14,621 nt of DNA, taken from Coemansia sp. RSA 1804 (taxonomy: Eukaryota > Kickxellomycota > Kickxellomycetes > Kickxellales > Kickxellaceae). Location of the stretch: NCBI GenBank assembly GCA_027578815.1, contig JANBTH010000570.1, positions 1-14,621 of the forward strand, in the 5' to 3' direction. The notes under the pieces are model-generated. The model was not told the DNA's origin, ran no database searches, and saw only the letters and a program-made list of their open reading frames with translations. Position 1 is the first letter of the stretch; each line of letters opens with the position of its first letter. A program made the position numbers and the translations under genes. Shown here piece by piece: positions 6,585 to 13,849 of this stretch.

Positions 6585-7159
6585 TCAGTGTGCACTGGCA
6601 GTGTTGTATTCGTGCGTCGACTCGTTGACAAGCGTAATAATCATGCTATACAGGTAGTAGAAGAAGCAGACCAGATAGAAGCCAACCTTGACAAAGTTTT
6701 CCCGCTTGTGCTTGGAAAGCGTGCGAAACACTTCGGTTGCGTCGTAGAATTGCCGGTTGTTGACAACCTTTATCACGTTCCAGGCAGCAAGTGGCAAGTT
6801 CAGGAGCATTGACATCCACTCGCCCAGGAGAAGGAACACCACAAGCAAAACCATATGAGCAGCAAGGTCGGGCATGACATAGGTGTTAAGGTTGTTGGCC
6901 AGGTCGATAGGGTTGATATAGTCGCATTCCAGATCCGTAAGCATGATAACCTATACCGAAAAGATACAATGAGAAGACATCCAAAAATTATATTAGCTGC
7001 AAGCAAATGGGGAGAGCCAAAGGTTTCCTTTACAATTGAGGCACGTGTCAAAAGCGGGTGATCTGAACGACATAGGTTACTTACAAAGTAGACGGCACCA
7101 AAGAGCAGAACGCCGGCCATTATAAGGGCCAGAATGTATATGAGAGCCGTTAACGACAT
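6585..7159 (-). CDS. ERV14: ER cargo receptor Erv14/cornichon, one intron
   Basis: Two exons, 7159-7085 and 6950-6585, join in frame to 146 residues. The intron (7084-6951, 134 bases) has donor GTAAGT, acceptor TATAG and a CTAAT branch-like site about 45 bases before the acceptor. Erv14/cornichon is a membrane protein that loads transmembrane cargo into COPII vesicles at the ER. Family marks: N-terminal membrane segment (about 4-24), LECDYINPIDL (32-42, cf. LEADYINPIEL), a second hydrophobic stretch (about 55-80) with LLNLPLAAWN (74-83), DATEVFRTLSKHKRENFVK (95-113) and a C-terminal membrane segment with FFYYLYSMII (121-130). VFRTL (99-103) corresponds to the yeast IFRTL COPII-binding motif. 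The splice places VYF next to VIMLTDLE, matching the yeast alignment without a gap. It lies downstream of the RecQ gene on the same strand. Confidence 0.95.
6951..7084 (-). other. Intron of ERV14
   Basis: GT-AG intron of 134 bases between codons 25 and 26 (phase 0). The donor TTT|GTAAGT is the full consensus; the acceptor is CGGTATAG|GTT, with a GCTAAT branch-like motif about 45 bases before it. Reading through would add Ser-Asn-Leu-Cys-Arg and run out of the family alignment, while splicing restores it exactly. Confidence 0.92.
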
Positions 7160-7496
7160 TGCACGTTATTCTGTATCAGCAATAACAAGGTTATAGATCT
7201 GATGTCAATCCAAGCCAGAGCTGCGCGTGGTGGCAATATAATAAAATAAAAGTAGTCCGAATGCAACAAAGATTCCAGAAAAAGAGAAGAGAGCCAAGAT
7301 GAGAGAAATAGATCAGTTCCTTTAAAGATTTAGAAAGAGAGAGGCACAAATGGAGCAATAAACAGGGAATTCGTTACAAGACAAAAAGTAGAAAAAAGAA
7401 AAAGACGACAAAGAAGTCGAAAACGCGCAAAGGAAGGCATGAGGAAGAAGAGGAGGAGGGGTGTGTGTGAAGCACGGCTGGAAAATGGCGGTTCAA
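7160..7496. promoter_or_regulatory. ERV14 promoter, purine-rich on plus strand
   Basis: This 337-base spacer lies between the RecQ stop and the ERV14 start, both minus strand. About 7265-7462 is a nearly unbroken A/G-rich run on the plus strand (pyrimidine-rich on the ERV14 sense strand), including a GAGGAAGAAGAGGAGGAGGG block at 7441-7460. Nearer ERV14 an A/T-rich stretch (about 7236-7251) could serve as the core promoter. No gene was found. Confidence 0.5.
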
Positions 7497-9575
7497 TCAA
7501 TCGCTGTCACTTTCGTTGGCGATGCTTACGATACGAGGCGAATCTTTGATGTTTGCAGCATCCAGCGCCTTGGGAACGGTGTCTGCTGCAAACTCTACCA
7601 AAAAGGAGCCAAGACCTTCCTTCTGGCGCAGCGTGTGCCCCACGCAGTAGCGGTATCTGTCAGCAATGTCCAGATATGCATTGGTGGAGTACCCGCTGTG
7701 TCCAAAGGTTTCTGACAGCAGCCCCATGGCAACAAACCGGTTGACAACATACCCAGCTTCGGCATCCTTAATGCGGATGAAGCGCGCTTTTCCCTGGTCC
7801 GCCAGCTCCGCAATATTTGGCGCCTTGTCAAGCCCATTGCCACGGATGTACTTGCACAGCTTGGCCAGAGTCAAGCGCTCCTCTCCAGCCGCGCCGATTA
7901 TGTTGACGGTGGTTAGGGCAAGCTCCGTGCAATCGATGCGAACAACCTGTGGCTGCTCCCTGCAAATATCGCATACACCACACGTATGAGCTCTATCGCC
8001 ATGACTGGAGCCATGGCGGGCATTGGACGGGCCTTGCAGGTATTCCTGCAAAAGAGTCTTGCGGCAGACGTGTCTGCACTCTGCGTAGTTGACCATCGCG
8101 CGCGCCTTGTTCAGGCCCTCGACTGCTTGTGCGTCAAAGCCCCAGCCCACGATCTTTGACGAGTCCAGCGAGCGGTAAAAGAGGACGCAGTCGGCAGGCG
8201 CGCCGTCCCTGCCTGCTCGGCCGGATTCCTGGTAGTAGTTCTCAAGCGTCTTGGGAGCGGTGTAGTGCGCAACAAAGCGCACGTCAAGCGAGTTGATGCC
8301 CATCCCAAAGGCATTCGTTGCAACTATTATTTGCACCTGTCCTCCTCTCCACATCTCGTGGAGCTTTTCCTTCTTTTCGCGCTCGAGGTTGCCGTAGTAC
8401 AGCCCGACCGTGTACTTTTTGACGTCGTTCTCGTAGAGCAGGGCTGCAAGCTCGTACGCATCGTTTTTTGTTGCGCAATACACTATACCGCGGTTATCCG
8501 CGTGCTTCTGCGTGATCCACTCGACAAGCTGCATGCGCTGGTTCGTGATGCTTTCAACCTTGCGCACGACGCTGTAGTGCAGATTCTGCCGCCATAGCGG
8601 CGATGTGTAGACGATTGCGCTGGGCCGCTCGGTGCCGCCCTGGATCCCAAGGATCTTGCGTACGCTGTTCAGGATCCGCGGCGGACACGTGGCCGAAAGA
8701 GCAATGACGGGAATGTCGGGGAACATGTACTTCAGGATGCCAAGCTTGCCATAGTCTGGACGAAAGTCGTTCCCGTACTCGCTTGCGCAGTGGCACTCGT
8801 CGATTACTATGCGGGACAGCATCCCAGCAGCATATACTTTCTCGATCTGCGCCAAAAACCGCTTCCCGGTGACTATCTTCTCTGGCGAAACATACAGCAG
8901 GCGCAGCCCGTCTGGTATGGCCATAAGATCGACGCCCGCAACCGCGTTGCCAGCCACTGTGTCCTTTCGCCGTCGCTTTACCGATGGGCATAATTGCCGT
9001 ATTTTGTCCTTGATCTCGGCGGGGTCCTGCGACTCTGAAGTAAAGGCCTCAGCATCGATCCCGCATTCCTTCAGCTGCATGACCTGGTCGTCCATCAGTG
9101 CAATAAGCGGAGAGACAACCAGGGTGAGTCCTGTCGAAACAAGCGCCGGGAGCTGGTAGCACAGCGACTTTCCTCCGCCGGTTGGCATGATAACCACAAC
9201 ATCGCGACCATCGAGCGTTGCGTTAATGATAGCCTTTTGATTTCCACGAAAGGAGCCAATCCTGAATACTTGGTTGCGCAGTTCGTTGATGCGGAAAGAC
9301 CATGCAAAATTGGACGATTCGTATCCGACCTTGAGGTGCTCGTTGTGTCGTGTCTGGCTGACTTGTGCTGACTCTTCAATCATTACCTTGACATCATCAA
9401 TGTCCTTCAGAATACCTCGTCGCCTGTGCTCGAGTGCACTTATTTCCGCTTCCACACTCTTTAGTTCTTTGCAAAGAGCCATGTGGCGTACACTGAGCGT
9501 GCTGTCCACAGGCTCGTCGTCAGCTACCGCAATAATACCGCTCGAATCGTCATCGTCGCTGATGTATGTGGCCAT
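7497..9575 (-). CDS. RECQL: RecQ-family DNA helicase, RECQL1 type
   Basis: A 692-residue ATP-dependent 3'-5' DNA helicase acting on forked and recombination DNA in the nucleus. Motifs in order: FRGNQ (109-113, motif 0), PTGGGKS (131-137, Walker A), DECH (259-262, motif II), SAT (294-296, motif III) and QESGRAGRDG (449-458, motif VI). Zinc-site cysteines are probably Cys504, 532, 535 and 538 (CRKTLL then CGVCDIC), followed by a winged-helix region with GYVVNRFVAMGLL (608-620). The N-terminus has an acidic stretch, then a predicted coiled coil (about 30-72) like that of human RECQL1. There is no HRDC domain and no long N-terminal region, so it is not Sgs1/BLM/WRN. An insert with KRRRK (200-204) before LRLLYVSPEK could be an NLS. 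ATG at 9575, stop TGA, single exon. Its start faces RCC1L. Confidence 0.93.
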   Translation of the reverse strand: MATYISDDDDSSGIIAVADDEPVDSTLSVRHMALCKELKSVEAEISALEHRRRGILKDIDDVKVMIEESAQVSQTRHNEHLKVGYESSNFAWSFRINELRNQVFRIGSFRGNQKAIINATLDGRDVVVIMPTGGGKSLCYQLPALVSTGLTLVVSPLIALMDDQVMQLKECGIDAEAFTSESQDPAEIKDKIRQLCPSVKRRRKDTVAGNAVAGVDLMAIPDGLRLLYVSPEKIVTGKRFLAQIEKVYAAGMLSRIVIDECHCASEYGNDFRPDYGKLGILKYMFPDIPVIALSATCPPRILNSVRKILGIQGGTERPSAIVYTSPLWRQNLHYSVVRKVESITNQRMQLVEWITQKHADNRGIVYCATKNDAYELAALLYENDVKKYTVGLYYGNLEREKKEKLHEMWRGGQVQIIVATNAFGMGINSLDVRFVAHYTAPKTLENYYQESGRAGRDGAPADCVLFYRSLDSSKIVGWGFDAQAVEGLNKARAMVNYAECRHVCRKTLLQEYLQGPSNARHGSSHGDRAHTCGVCDICREQPQVVRIDCTELALTTVNIIGAAGEERLTLAKLCKYIRGNGLDKAPNIAELADQGKARFIRIKDAEAGYVVNRFVAMGLLSETFGHSGYSTNAYLDIADRYRYCVGHTLRQKEGLGSFLVEFAADTVPKALDAANIKDSPRIVSIANESDSD

Positions 9576-10045
9576 AGTCTTTCTCCAGACTACTGATATC
9601 GTTTACTTACAACCGCAGAAAAGTTATAACTATCCTGGTAGAAACACCAATACCCGTCGCCCCAGAAGCCGAAACAATAAGACACTGTTATAAACTCTGT
9701 ATAAGCCGCTGCATCTTGTCAATGGTGCACTTCTAGGCAACATAAGCAAGATATACTTTATCATGTGTGCTTTGTTTTTTCCTCACTAGTTATGGTTGAT
9801 CATGCTTGACTATTTTTTACTCTGTTTTGATTGGCGCGGTGGTTGAGTAAATTTGAAATCCTGTCTGTAAGCTTATTTTTTTTATCAGAGCTACAATCGC
9901 TTTCTTATGTACCCAGATAACAAAGTTCAAGGAATGGGAGTTGGTTCTCTCTTTTCCTTCTTTTGCTAACCGATCTTGCATAGTACTAAAGTTATTCCTT
10001 TTCTCTGCTTTTTCATTATAAGCAATACATGCACGCCGTTGGCAT
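9576..10045. promoter_or_regulatory. Divergent promoter between RECQL and RCC1L
   Basis: These 470 bases between two outward-facing genes are A/T-rich. Next to RCC1L a sense-strand C/T-rich tract (about 9948-9965) is followed by TGCTAACCGATCTTGCATAG (9964-9983). That string looks like a branch site plus 3' splice acceptor, so a 5'-UTR intron is possible (for example from GTAAGC at about 9867), without evidence for a coding exon. No TATA box stands out and no RNA gene was recognised. Confidence 0.45.
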
Positions 10046-11419
10046 ATGATGTGCTTGTTACTGTCCGCTGGGTCCTACCGTCGATTGCCAAGGCTTTTCG
10101 GCGGGCTCAAGGGATCGGTGCAAACACGTTCAAAATCATCAATTGTTACTGCATGGGGCGCGTATGTGGGCCATTTTGCCAAACCATCAGTGCTCTCCGG
10201 GCCATCACTGCTTGGAGGTTCTGAGCTGGAAGGTGGCTCACTCGAAGAGCATGCGTGCGCAACACCCGTACAGATATGTCTTGAACGACTGTTTCGATGT
10301 GGATCTGATCAAAGGACGAGTATCGCCGTTGATGCGATGGGTGCGGGCGTGAGGCACGCGTTGGTCTCCACACATAGCTTGAGCGGGGACAGGTTTGAAT
10401 CGCATCTAGCAGGCTTTGGGCTCAACCGGTGTCAGCAGCTGGGCAAGAAGGGTTCGGGTACTCCCTCTATAGCCACGAATGTCTCAGGAAAGGTACTCCA
10501 AATAGCGTGCGGACGAGAACACAGCGCAATGGTTGTCGAAAAGAAGGATAAGAGCAAAGTTGTAATGGTGTGCGGGAGCAACTCATACGGTCAGCTAGGC
10601 ATTGGCGATGCACACAGACTTCAAGAAGCAGCCATACCCAAACAGACGGCTGAATTGGAGCAGGAGGAGTATCTGATTCCGGCATCTGGCCTTGTGGAAG
10701 TTGCAGCTTTAAAGGATATCCTCCGTTCAGACGAAATGCCAGTCAGGGTGCAATGTGGAATGGACCATACGGTGATTCTCACATCATTGGGGCGCGTGTT
10801 TGCCATGGGATGGGGGTCTGACGGCCAGCTGGGAGCCGGGCCTGAGTCGACAGTCTGCCATGATCGGCCAGTACAGGTGTTTGGCCTTGACAAAGCGCCT
10901 ATTGTGGACATATCCTCGTCAACCGACTTTACTTTGGCACTCTCCGCGGACGGTAGACTGTTTTATTGGGGCAATGCAGAATATGGCCAATGCATGATTG
11001 GCAAGAAAATAGACCAGGTTCTTGCACCACTTGAAATCCCGTTTACAGACGGCACGATCGTAAAGATTGCTGCTGGTGGGTGCCATGCTTTGGTGCTCTT
11101 GTCCGATGGTCGGGTGTATGGATGTGGATATGGCGCAATTGGCATGGGAGCAGACACTGCATCGTCGCTAACGCCATCTTTAGTCAAAGGAATTAGCGAC
11201 ATTGGGCACATTGCCGCATCGACAGACCGCTGTCTTGCACTGGACAGCCAGAACAACGTCTACTCGTGGGGTCTTGGAAACCATGCTGGCCGCCTAGGAA
11301 ACGGCACAGTTTTCAGCAACTTGTACGCGCCAACACGACTTGATATATCTCCGAAGCATGTACAGCCTGCCTTTATGGCGCTTGGGAACGATATTGCGCT
11401 GTTGGCAAGCAATGCTTGA
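10046..11419 (+). CDS. RCC1L: Mitochondrial RCC1-like protein (RCC1L family)
   Basis: A 457-residue beta-propeller of RCC1 repeats. The N-terminus (1-32) is rich in Arg/Lys/Ser/Leu without acidic residues (SYRRLPRLFGGLKGSVQTRS), a likely mitochondrial presequence. The repeats include AWGAYVGHF (36-44), IACGREHSAMVV (153-164), GSNSYGQLG (177-185), VQCGMDHTVILT (235-246), GWGSDGQLG (255-263), LALSADGRLFYWGNAEYGQ (297-315), AAGGCHALVL (342-351), GCGYGAIGMG (359-368) and YSWGLGNHAGRLG (406-418). The succession CGWGADGQ, LAVSADGG, WGNSEY, WGYGILGKG in human RCC1L (WBSCR16) aligns closely, better than nuclear RCC1. The human protein is mitochondrial and linked to mitoribosome assembly and membrane dynamics; whether that holds here is inference. 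Two ATGs adjoin at 10046. The long linker (186-232) between repeats is Glu-rich. Budding yeast Fmp25 may be a distant counterpart. Confidence 0.85.
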   Translation: MMCLLLSAGSYRRLPRLFGGLKGSVQTRSKSSIVTAWGAYVGHFAKPSVLSGPSLLGGSELEGGSLEEHACATPVQICLERLFRCGSDQRTSIAVDAMGAGVRHALVSTHSLSGDRFESHLAGFGLNRCQQLGKKGSGTPSIATNVSGKVLQIACGREHSAMVVEKKDKSKVVMVCGSNSYGQLGIGDAHRLQEAAIPKQTAELEQEEYLIPASGLVEVAALKDILRSDEMPVRVQCGMDHTVILTSLGRVFAMGWGSDGQLGAGPESTVCHDRPVQVFGLDKAPIVDISSSTDFTLALSADGRLFYWGNAEYGQCMIGKKIDQVLAPLEIPFTDGTIVKIAAGGCHALVLLSDGRVYGCGYGAIGMGADTASSLTPSLVKGISDIGHIAASTDRCLALDSQNNVYSWGLGNHAGRLGNGTVFSNLYAPTRLDISPKHVQPAFMALGNDIALLASNA

Positions 11420-11449
11420 TCCTGTACCACTGGTGTCAAAAAAGGAAAG

Positions 11450-11455
11450 AATAAA
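11450..11455 (+). terminator. Poly(A) signal of RCC1L
   Basis: AATAAA lies 31 bases after the RCC1L stop codon on the sense strand, in an A-rich stretch. The position fits a short fungal 3' UTR; the cleavage site is not determined. Confidence 0.55.
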
Positions 11456-11715
11456 GGCTCAGAAAAGAGCGTCAATGACAGTTAGCATATGGCTATATGA
11501 AGTTATTATATTATTACAACAACCATTCATCAACGCATTGATGCTTTCTTATTGCATTGCAATCAAAAGAAGCATTGAATACCGTCACTTTGGTCATTGG
11601 CATCGCCAGCGTCACGCGGATTCTCTCCATAGTGATGTCGAAATTATTACCAATATCATTAAAATGGGCAACAGCCAAAAAAAGAAACGTGCAAATGATG
11701 ACCAGCTCATTCCTG

Positions 11716-11732
11716 TATATATATTTAATTAA
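11716..11732 (+). promoter_or_regulatory. TATA-like element upstream of TAF13
   Basis: TATATATATTTAATTAA begins 92 bases before the TAF13 start codon. It is the best TATA candidate in this spacer, and its distance suits a start site 30-60 bases downstream with a short leader. The surrounding sequence is A/T-rich, so chance occurrence is possible. Confidence 0.45.
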
Positions 11733-11807
11733 GCATAAATTATATCCAAACACAACTAATATAGCGAGATCCACGTCGGGAGGCCTTCATTGTGCATAGC
11801 AGGTATC

Positions 11808-12122
11808 ATGGACGAACAGGTGGAGACCACAAACAAGCAGTTTCCGCGGCACAAGCTGTTCAGCAGGGAGCTGGCGCTGCTGATGTACGGATTCGGCGAC
11901 TCGATATCGCCGCTTCCAGAAAGCGTAGACGTTCTGGAGGACATTCTGGTTGACTTTATAAACAGCACATGTGTCCAGGCAGCAACGGTTTCGGGGCGTA
12001 AAAACAAGATCCTAGTCGAAGACTTCAAGTTCATTTTACGCAAGGATCCCAAGAAGCTGGCGCGAGTGGAGGAGCTGCTTGCCATGAACAAGGAGATCGA
12101 GGTGGCTCGCACTCTTTTCTAA
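11808..12122 (+). CDS. TAF13: TFIID subunit TAF13
   Basis: A 104-residue histone-fold subunit of TFIID; TAF13 pairs with TAF11 and helps control TBP loading at RNA polymerase II promoters in the nucleus. It starts with a short polar tail (1-18), then the conserved block LFSRELALLMYGFGDSISP (cf. human LFSKELRCMMYGFGDDQNP), ESVDVLEDILVDFI, KILVEDFKFILRKDPKKLAR (cf. VQVEDIVFLIRKDPRKFAR) and VEELLAMNKEIEVARTLF at the very end. Length is near the human protein (124) and shorter than yeast TAF13, lacking extensions. The first in-frame ATG is 11808; the frame is open a few codons upstream but with no ATG. Single exon. The reading strand matches RCC1L, with a separate TATA-like element and poly(A) signal. 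Confidence 0.95.
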   Translation: MDEQVETTNKQFPRHKLFSRELALLMYGFGDSISPLPESVDVLEDILVDFINSTCVQAATVSGRKNKILVEDFKFILRKDPKKLARVEELLAMNKEIEVARTLF

Positions 12123-12878
12123 CTGCTGCTGCTTCTTATTTTTTCCTGTTTGGACCAGCAAGTTGCAGCGGCTTGCTCGCCAGATAGTCAGTCATACTTT
12201 TCAGTGGTGGTGCAGAAGGATTTGTGGAATAAACCATGTCAATTAATTTTTTTGTTTTTACAAAGAACCACTCTTCCTTTTCAGAGAAAAAAGATAGGGT
12301 GGTTTCTGGAGAAAGAAATAGGAAAAGTGTACATAAAAAAGCGTTGTGCTTGATCGACCTGATTTGAATGCTGAGGGTAATGATGGAGAGCGAAGATCCA
12401 AAAGGACTACTATTTTTAGCGTGAGGTCAGGGGATAGCGGTTTCCAAAACAACAGTGGCGGACAAAGGCCGAGTGTGGCGGCGGATTCCAATTGCGTGGC
12501 TGGCAAAGAAAGAGCGAGAGAAGTCCATTTGCCGCTAGTTGCTAGTTGCTGCGGCGGAGGTTATTCAGAAGCACAAACAAAGGCGCAAACCCCGCCTCCG
12601 CTACGGCCTGCTGTATTCCTACTCTTCCTCAGTCTGGATCTGGCAAAGAAAAAGGGGCAGCCCTGGTTACCACGGGTCAGACAAAAGATAGCTGGAGGGG
12701 AAAGCACAAAACCGACACCACCCAACACAGAACAACAATACCAAACAGAAAAGAGCAAGAGCTCTTTGCCAAGCAGATGCACGGATTTCGGCCAGAAACA
12801 AAAAAAGCACATCCCACATCCAAGCAGCAAAACAGAAACAATGAACACAGACAGCCTGAATAAAGGACCCTCGCTTGC
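12123..12878. other. Convergent 3' region between TAF13 and the Pro/Ser/Gln-rich gene
   Basis: These 756 bases between two facing stop codons hold the TAF13 poly(A) signal. A plus-strand frame is open from about 12346 to 12996 but lacks an early ATG, has no recognisable family and overlaps the opposite-strand coding exon, so I take it as chance. The region is long for a 3' space in this window, and I see no RNA gene or repeat in it beyond a small imperfect hairpin near 12532-12555. Confidence 0.5.
12228..12233 (+). terminator. Poly(A) signal of TAF13
   Basis: AATAAA occurs 106 bases after the TAF13 stop codon on the sense strand, followed by a T-rich stretch (12242-12258) as often seen downstream of fungal cleavage sites. 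Confidence 0.5.
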
Positions 12879-13849
12879 TCAGCAAGGCATCTTGCAGGTG
12901 CGCAGACTCATCAGAATGCTGGCGGCTGTGAAGACATCGTCCTCATACATGGCGCGATTGGTGGAGCTGGGCGACTGCTTGACGGTGGGAGGCTGACGAG
13001 TCAGCTGTGGGGAGTAGTTGTCCACCAGCGTTGTCTGGGACGACACGGATGATGCTGATTCGGAATCTCTGTGATGCGAGGCGGATGCGGACTTTGGAAC
13101 GTCGATTCCAAGAGGCCTCTGTGGCTCCATGGCATAGGCTGAAGAATCTGTGTAGGCAGCGGAATTCTGCGGATGGCTCTGAGGCAGACGATCGGAATGT
13201 GTATAGGAGACCGCATAGGGAGCTGGCGGCGGGTTTCGCGCAGGGCTGGCAGCAGCGACCTACGGGCAATAAGCAAAGGATCAAAGCGCAGCCAGAGAAA
13301 AGGGAGTTCTGTGGTTAGTGGCAGTAGAGAAGTAAAGACATGTGTGAGCATTTATATGCCGGAAACAGGGATAAAAAGCTGCTAGAGCGTGTGGGAAGGC
13401 CGGACACACGTTGGCGGTATAGACAGGCTTTTGAGACAAACAGTGCAAGGCAGAAGAATAGTAACTACAATAGATACAGCCACACAATGCGGGTGGGCGG
13501 ACACTAGCCGTGAAAACAATGACGCCAAAAGCAACAAAGAAAGCCCATGGCAGCGGTGCATTGAGTGTGGCAGAGGGAAAAAGGGCGGGGGCCCGGCACA
13601 TACCTGCTGTTGCTGCTGTTGATGTTGTTGTTGCTGCTGCTGCTGAGGAACAAGAAGCTCCGACACCGACGGCAGACGGCGCGGAGGAGCAGAGTATGGT
13701 TCTGTGTGGTGAGAAACGGAGTACTGAGGCGGAGCGTAAGAAGGAGGCAGAAGCTGAGGGTCAGGCAAGTACTGGTGGTGTGCGGGGGCAGGCATCATCC
13801 TGTGAGCAGCGGGAATCGTCGGATGCGCGGGGCGCTGGTAGAACTCCAT
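12879..13849 (-). CDS. Unrecognised Pro/Ser/Gln-rich protein with polyQ tract, one intron
   Basis: Two exons, 13849-13604 (82 codons) and 13259-12879 (126 codons plus stop), join in phase 0 to 208 residues. The intron (13603-13260, 344 bases) has donor CAG|GTATGT, acceptor CCCGTAG|GTC and a CTAAC branch site about 55 bases before it. Support for splicing: composition is the same on both sides (Pro, Ser, His, Tyr, Gln), and the joined frame has no stop. Exon 1 begins MEFYQRPAHPTIPAAHRMMP, contains RRLPSVSELLVPQ and ends in a Gln tract interrupted by one His (7Q-H-6Q). Exon 2 is disordered in appearance and ends with YEDDVFTAASILMSLRTC, likely a short amphipathic helix. No DNA-binding or catalytic domain is visible. 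This style is common in fungal transcription regulators, but that is only a guess. The true start could lie upstream if the 5' leader is spliced; the sequence before the ATG is TATTAG. Confidence 0.7.
13260..13603 (-). other. Intron of the polyQ gene, partly open in frame
   Basis: GT-AG intron with donor GTATGT and branch CTAAC (13318-13314). The exon 1 frame stays open into the intron for about 73 codons, to a TAG at 13384-13382, so retention would give a 155-residue variant with a hydrophobic tail instead of the 208-residue protein. The only other AG after the branch site is too close to it, at CACAG. Confidence 0.7.

Larger units (their letters stand above)
11420..11807. other. Spacer between RCC1L and TAF13
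   Basis: These 388 A/T-rich bases between two plus-strand genes hold the RCC1L poly(A) signal (11450-11455) and the TAF13 TATA-like element (11716-11732). The open frames in it have no recognisable family. I see no RNA gene. Confidence 0.55.

Noticed and set aside
7497..9575. Assignment to Sgs1/BLM/WRN
   Set aside because: No HRDC domain and no long N-terminal region; the short coiled-coil N-terminus and overall size fit RECQL1.
12346..12996. 216-codon plus-strand open frame
   Set aside because: No early ATG, no family likeness, and it overlaps the opposite-strand exon of the polyQ gene.
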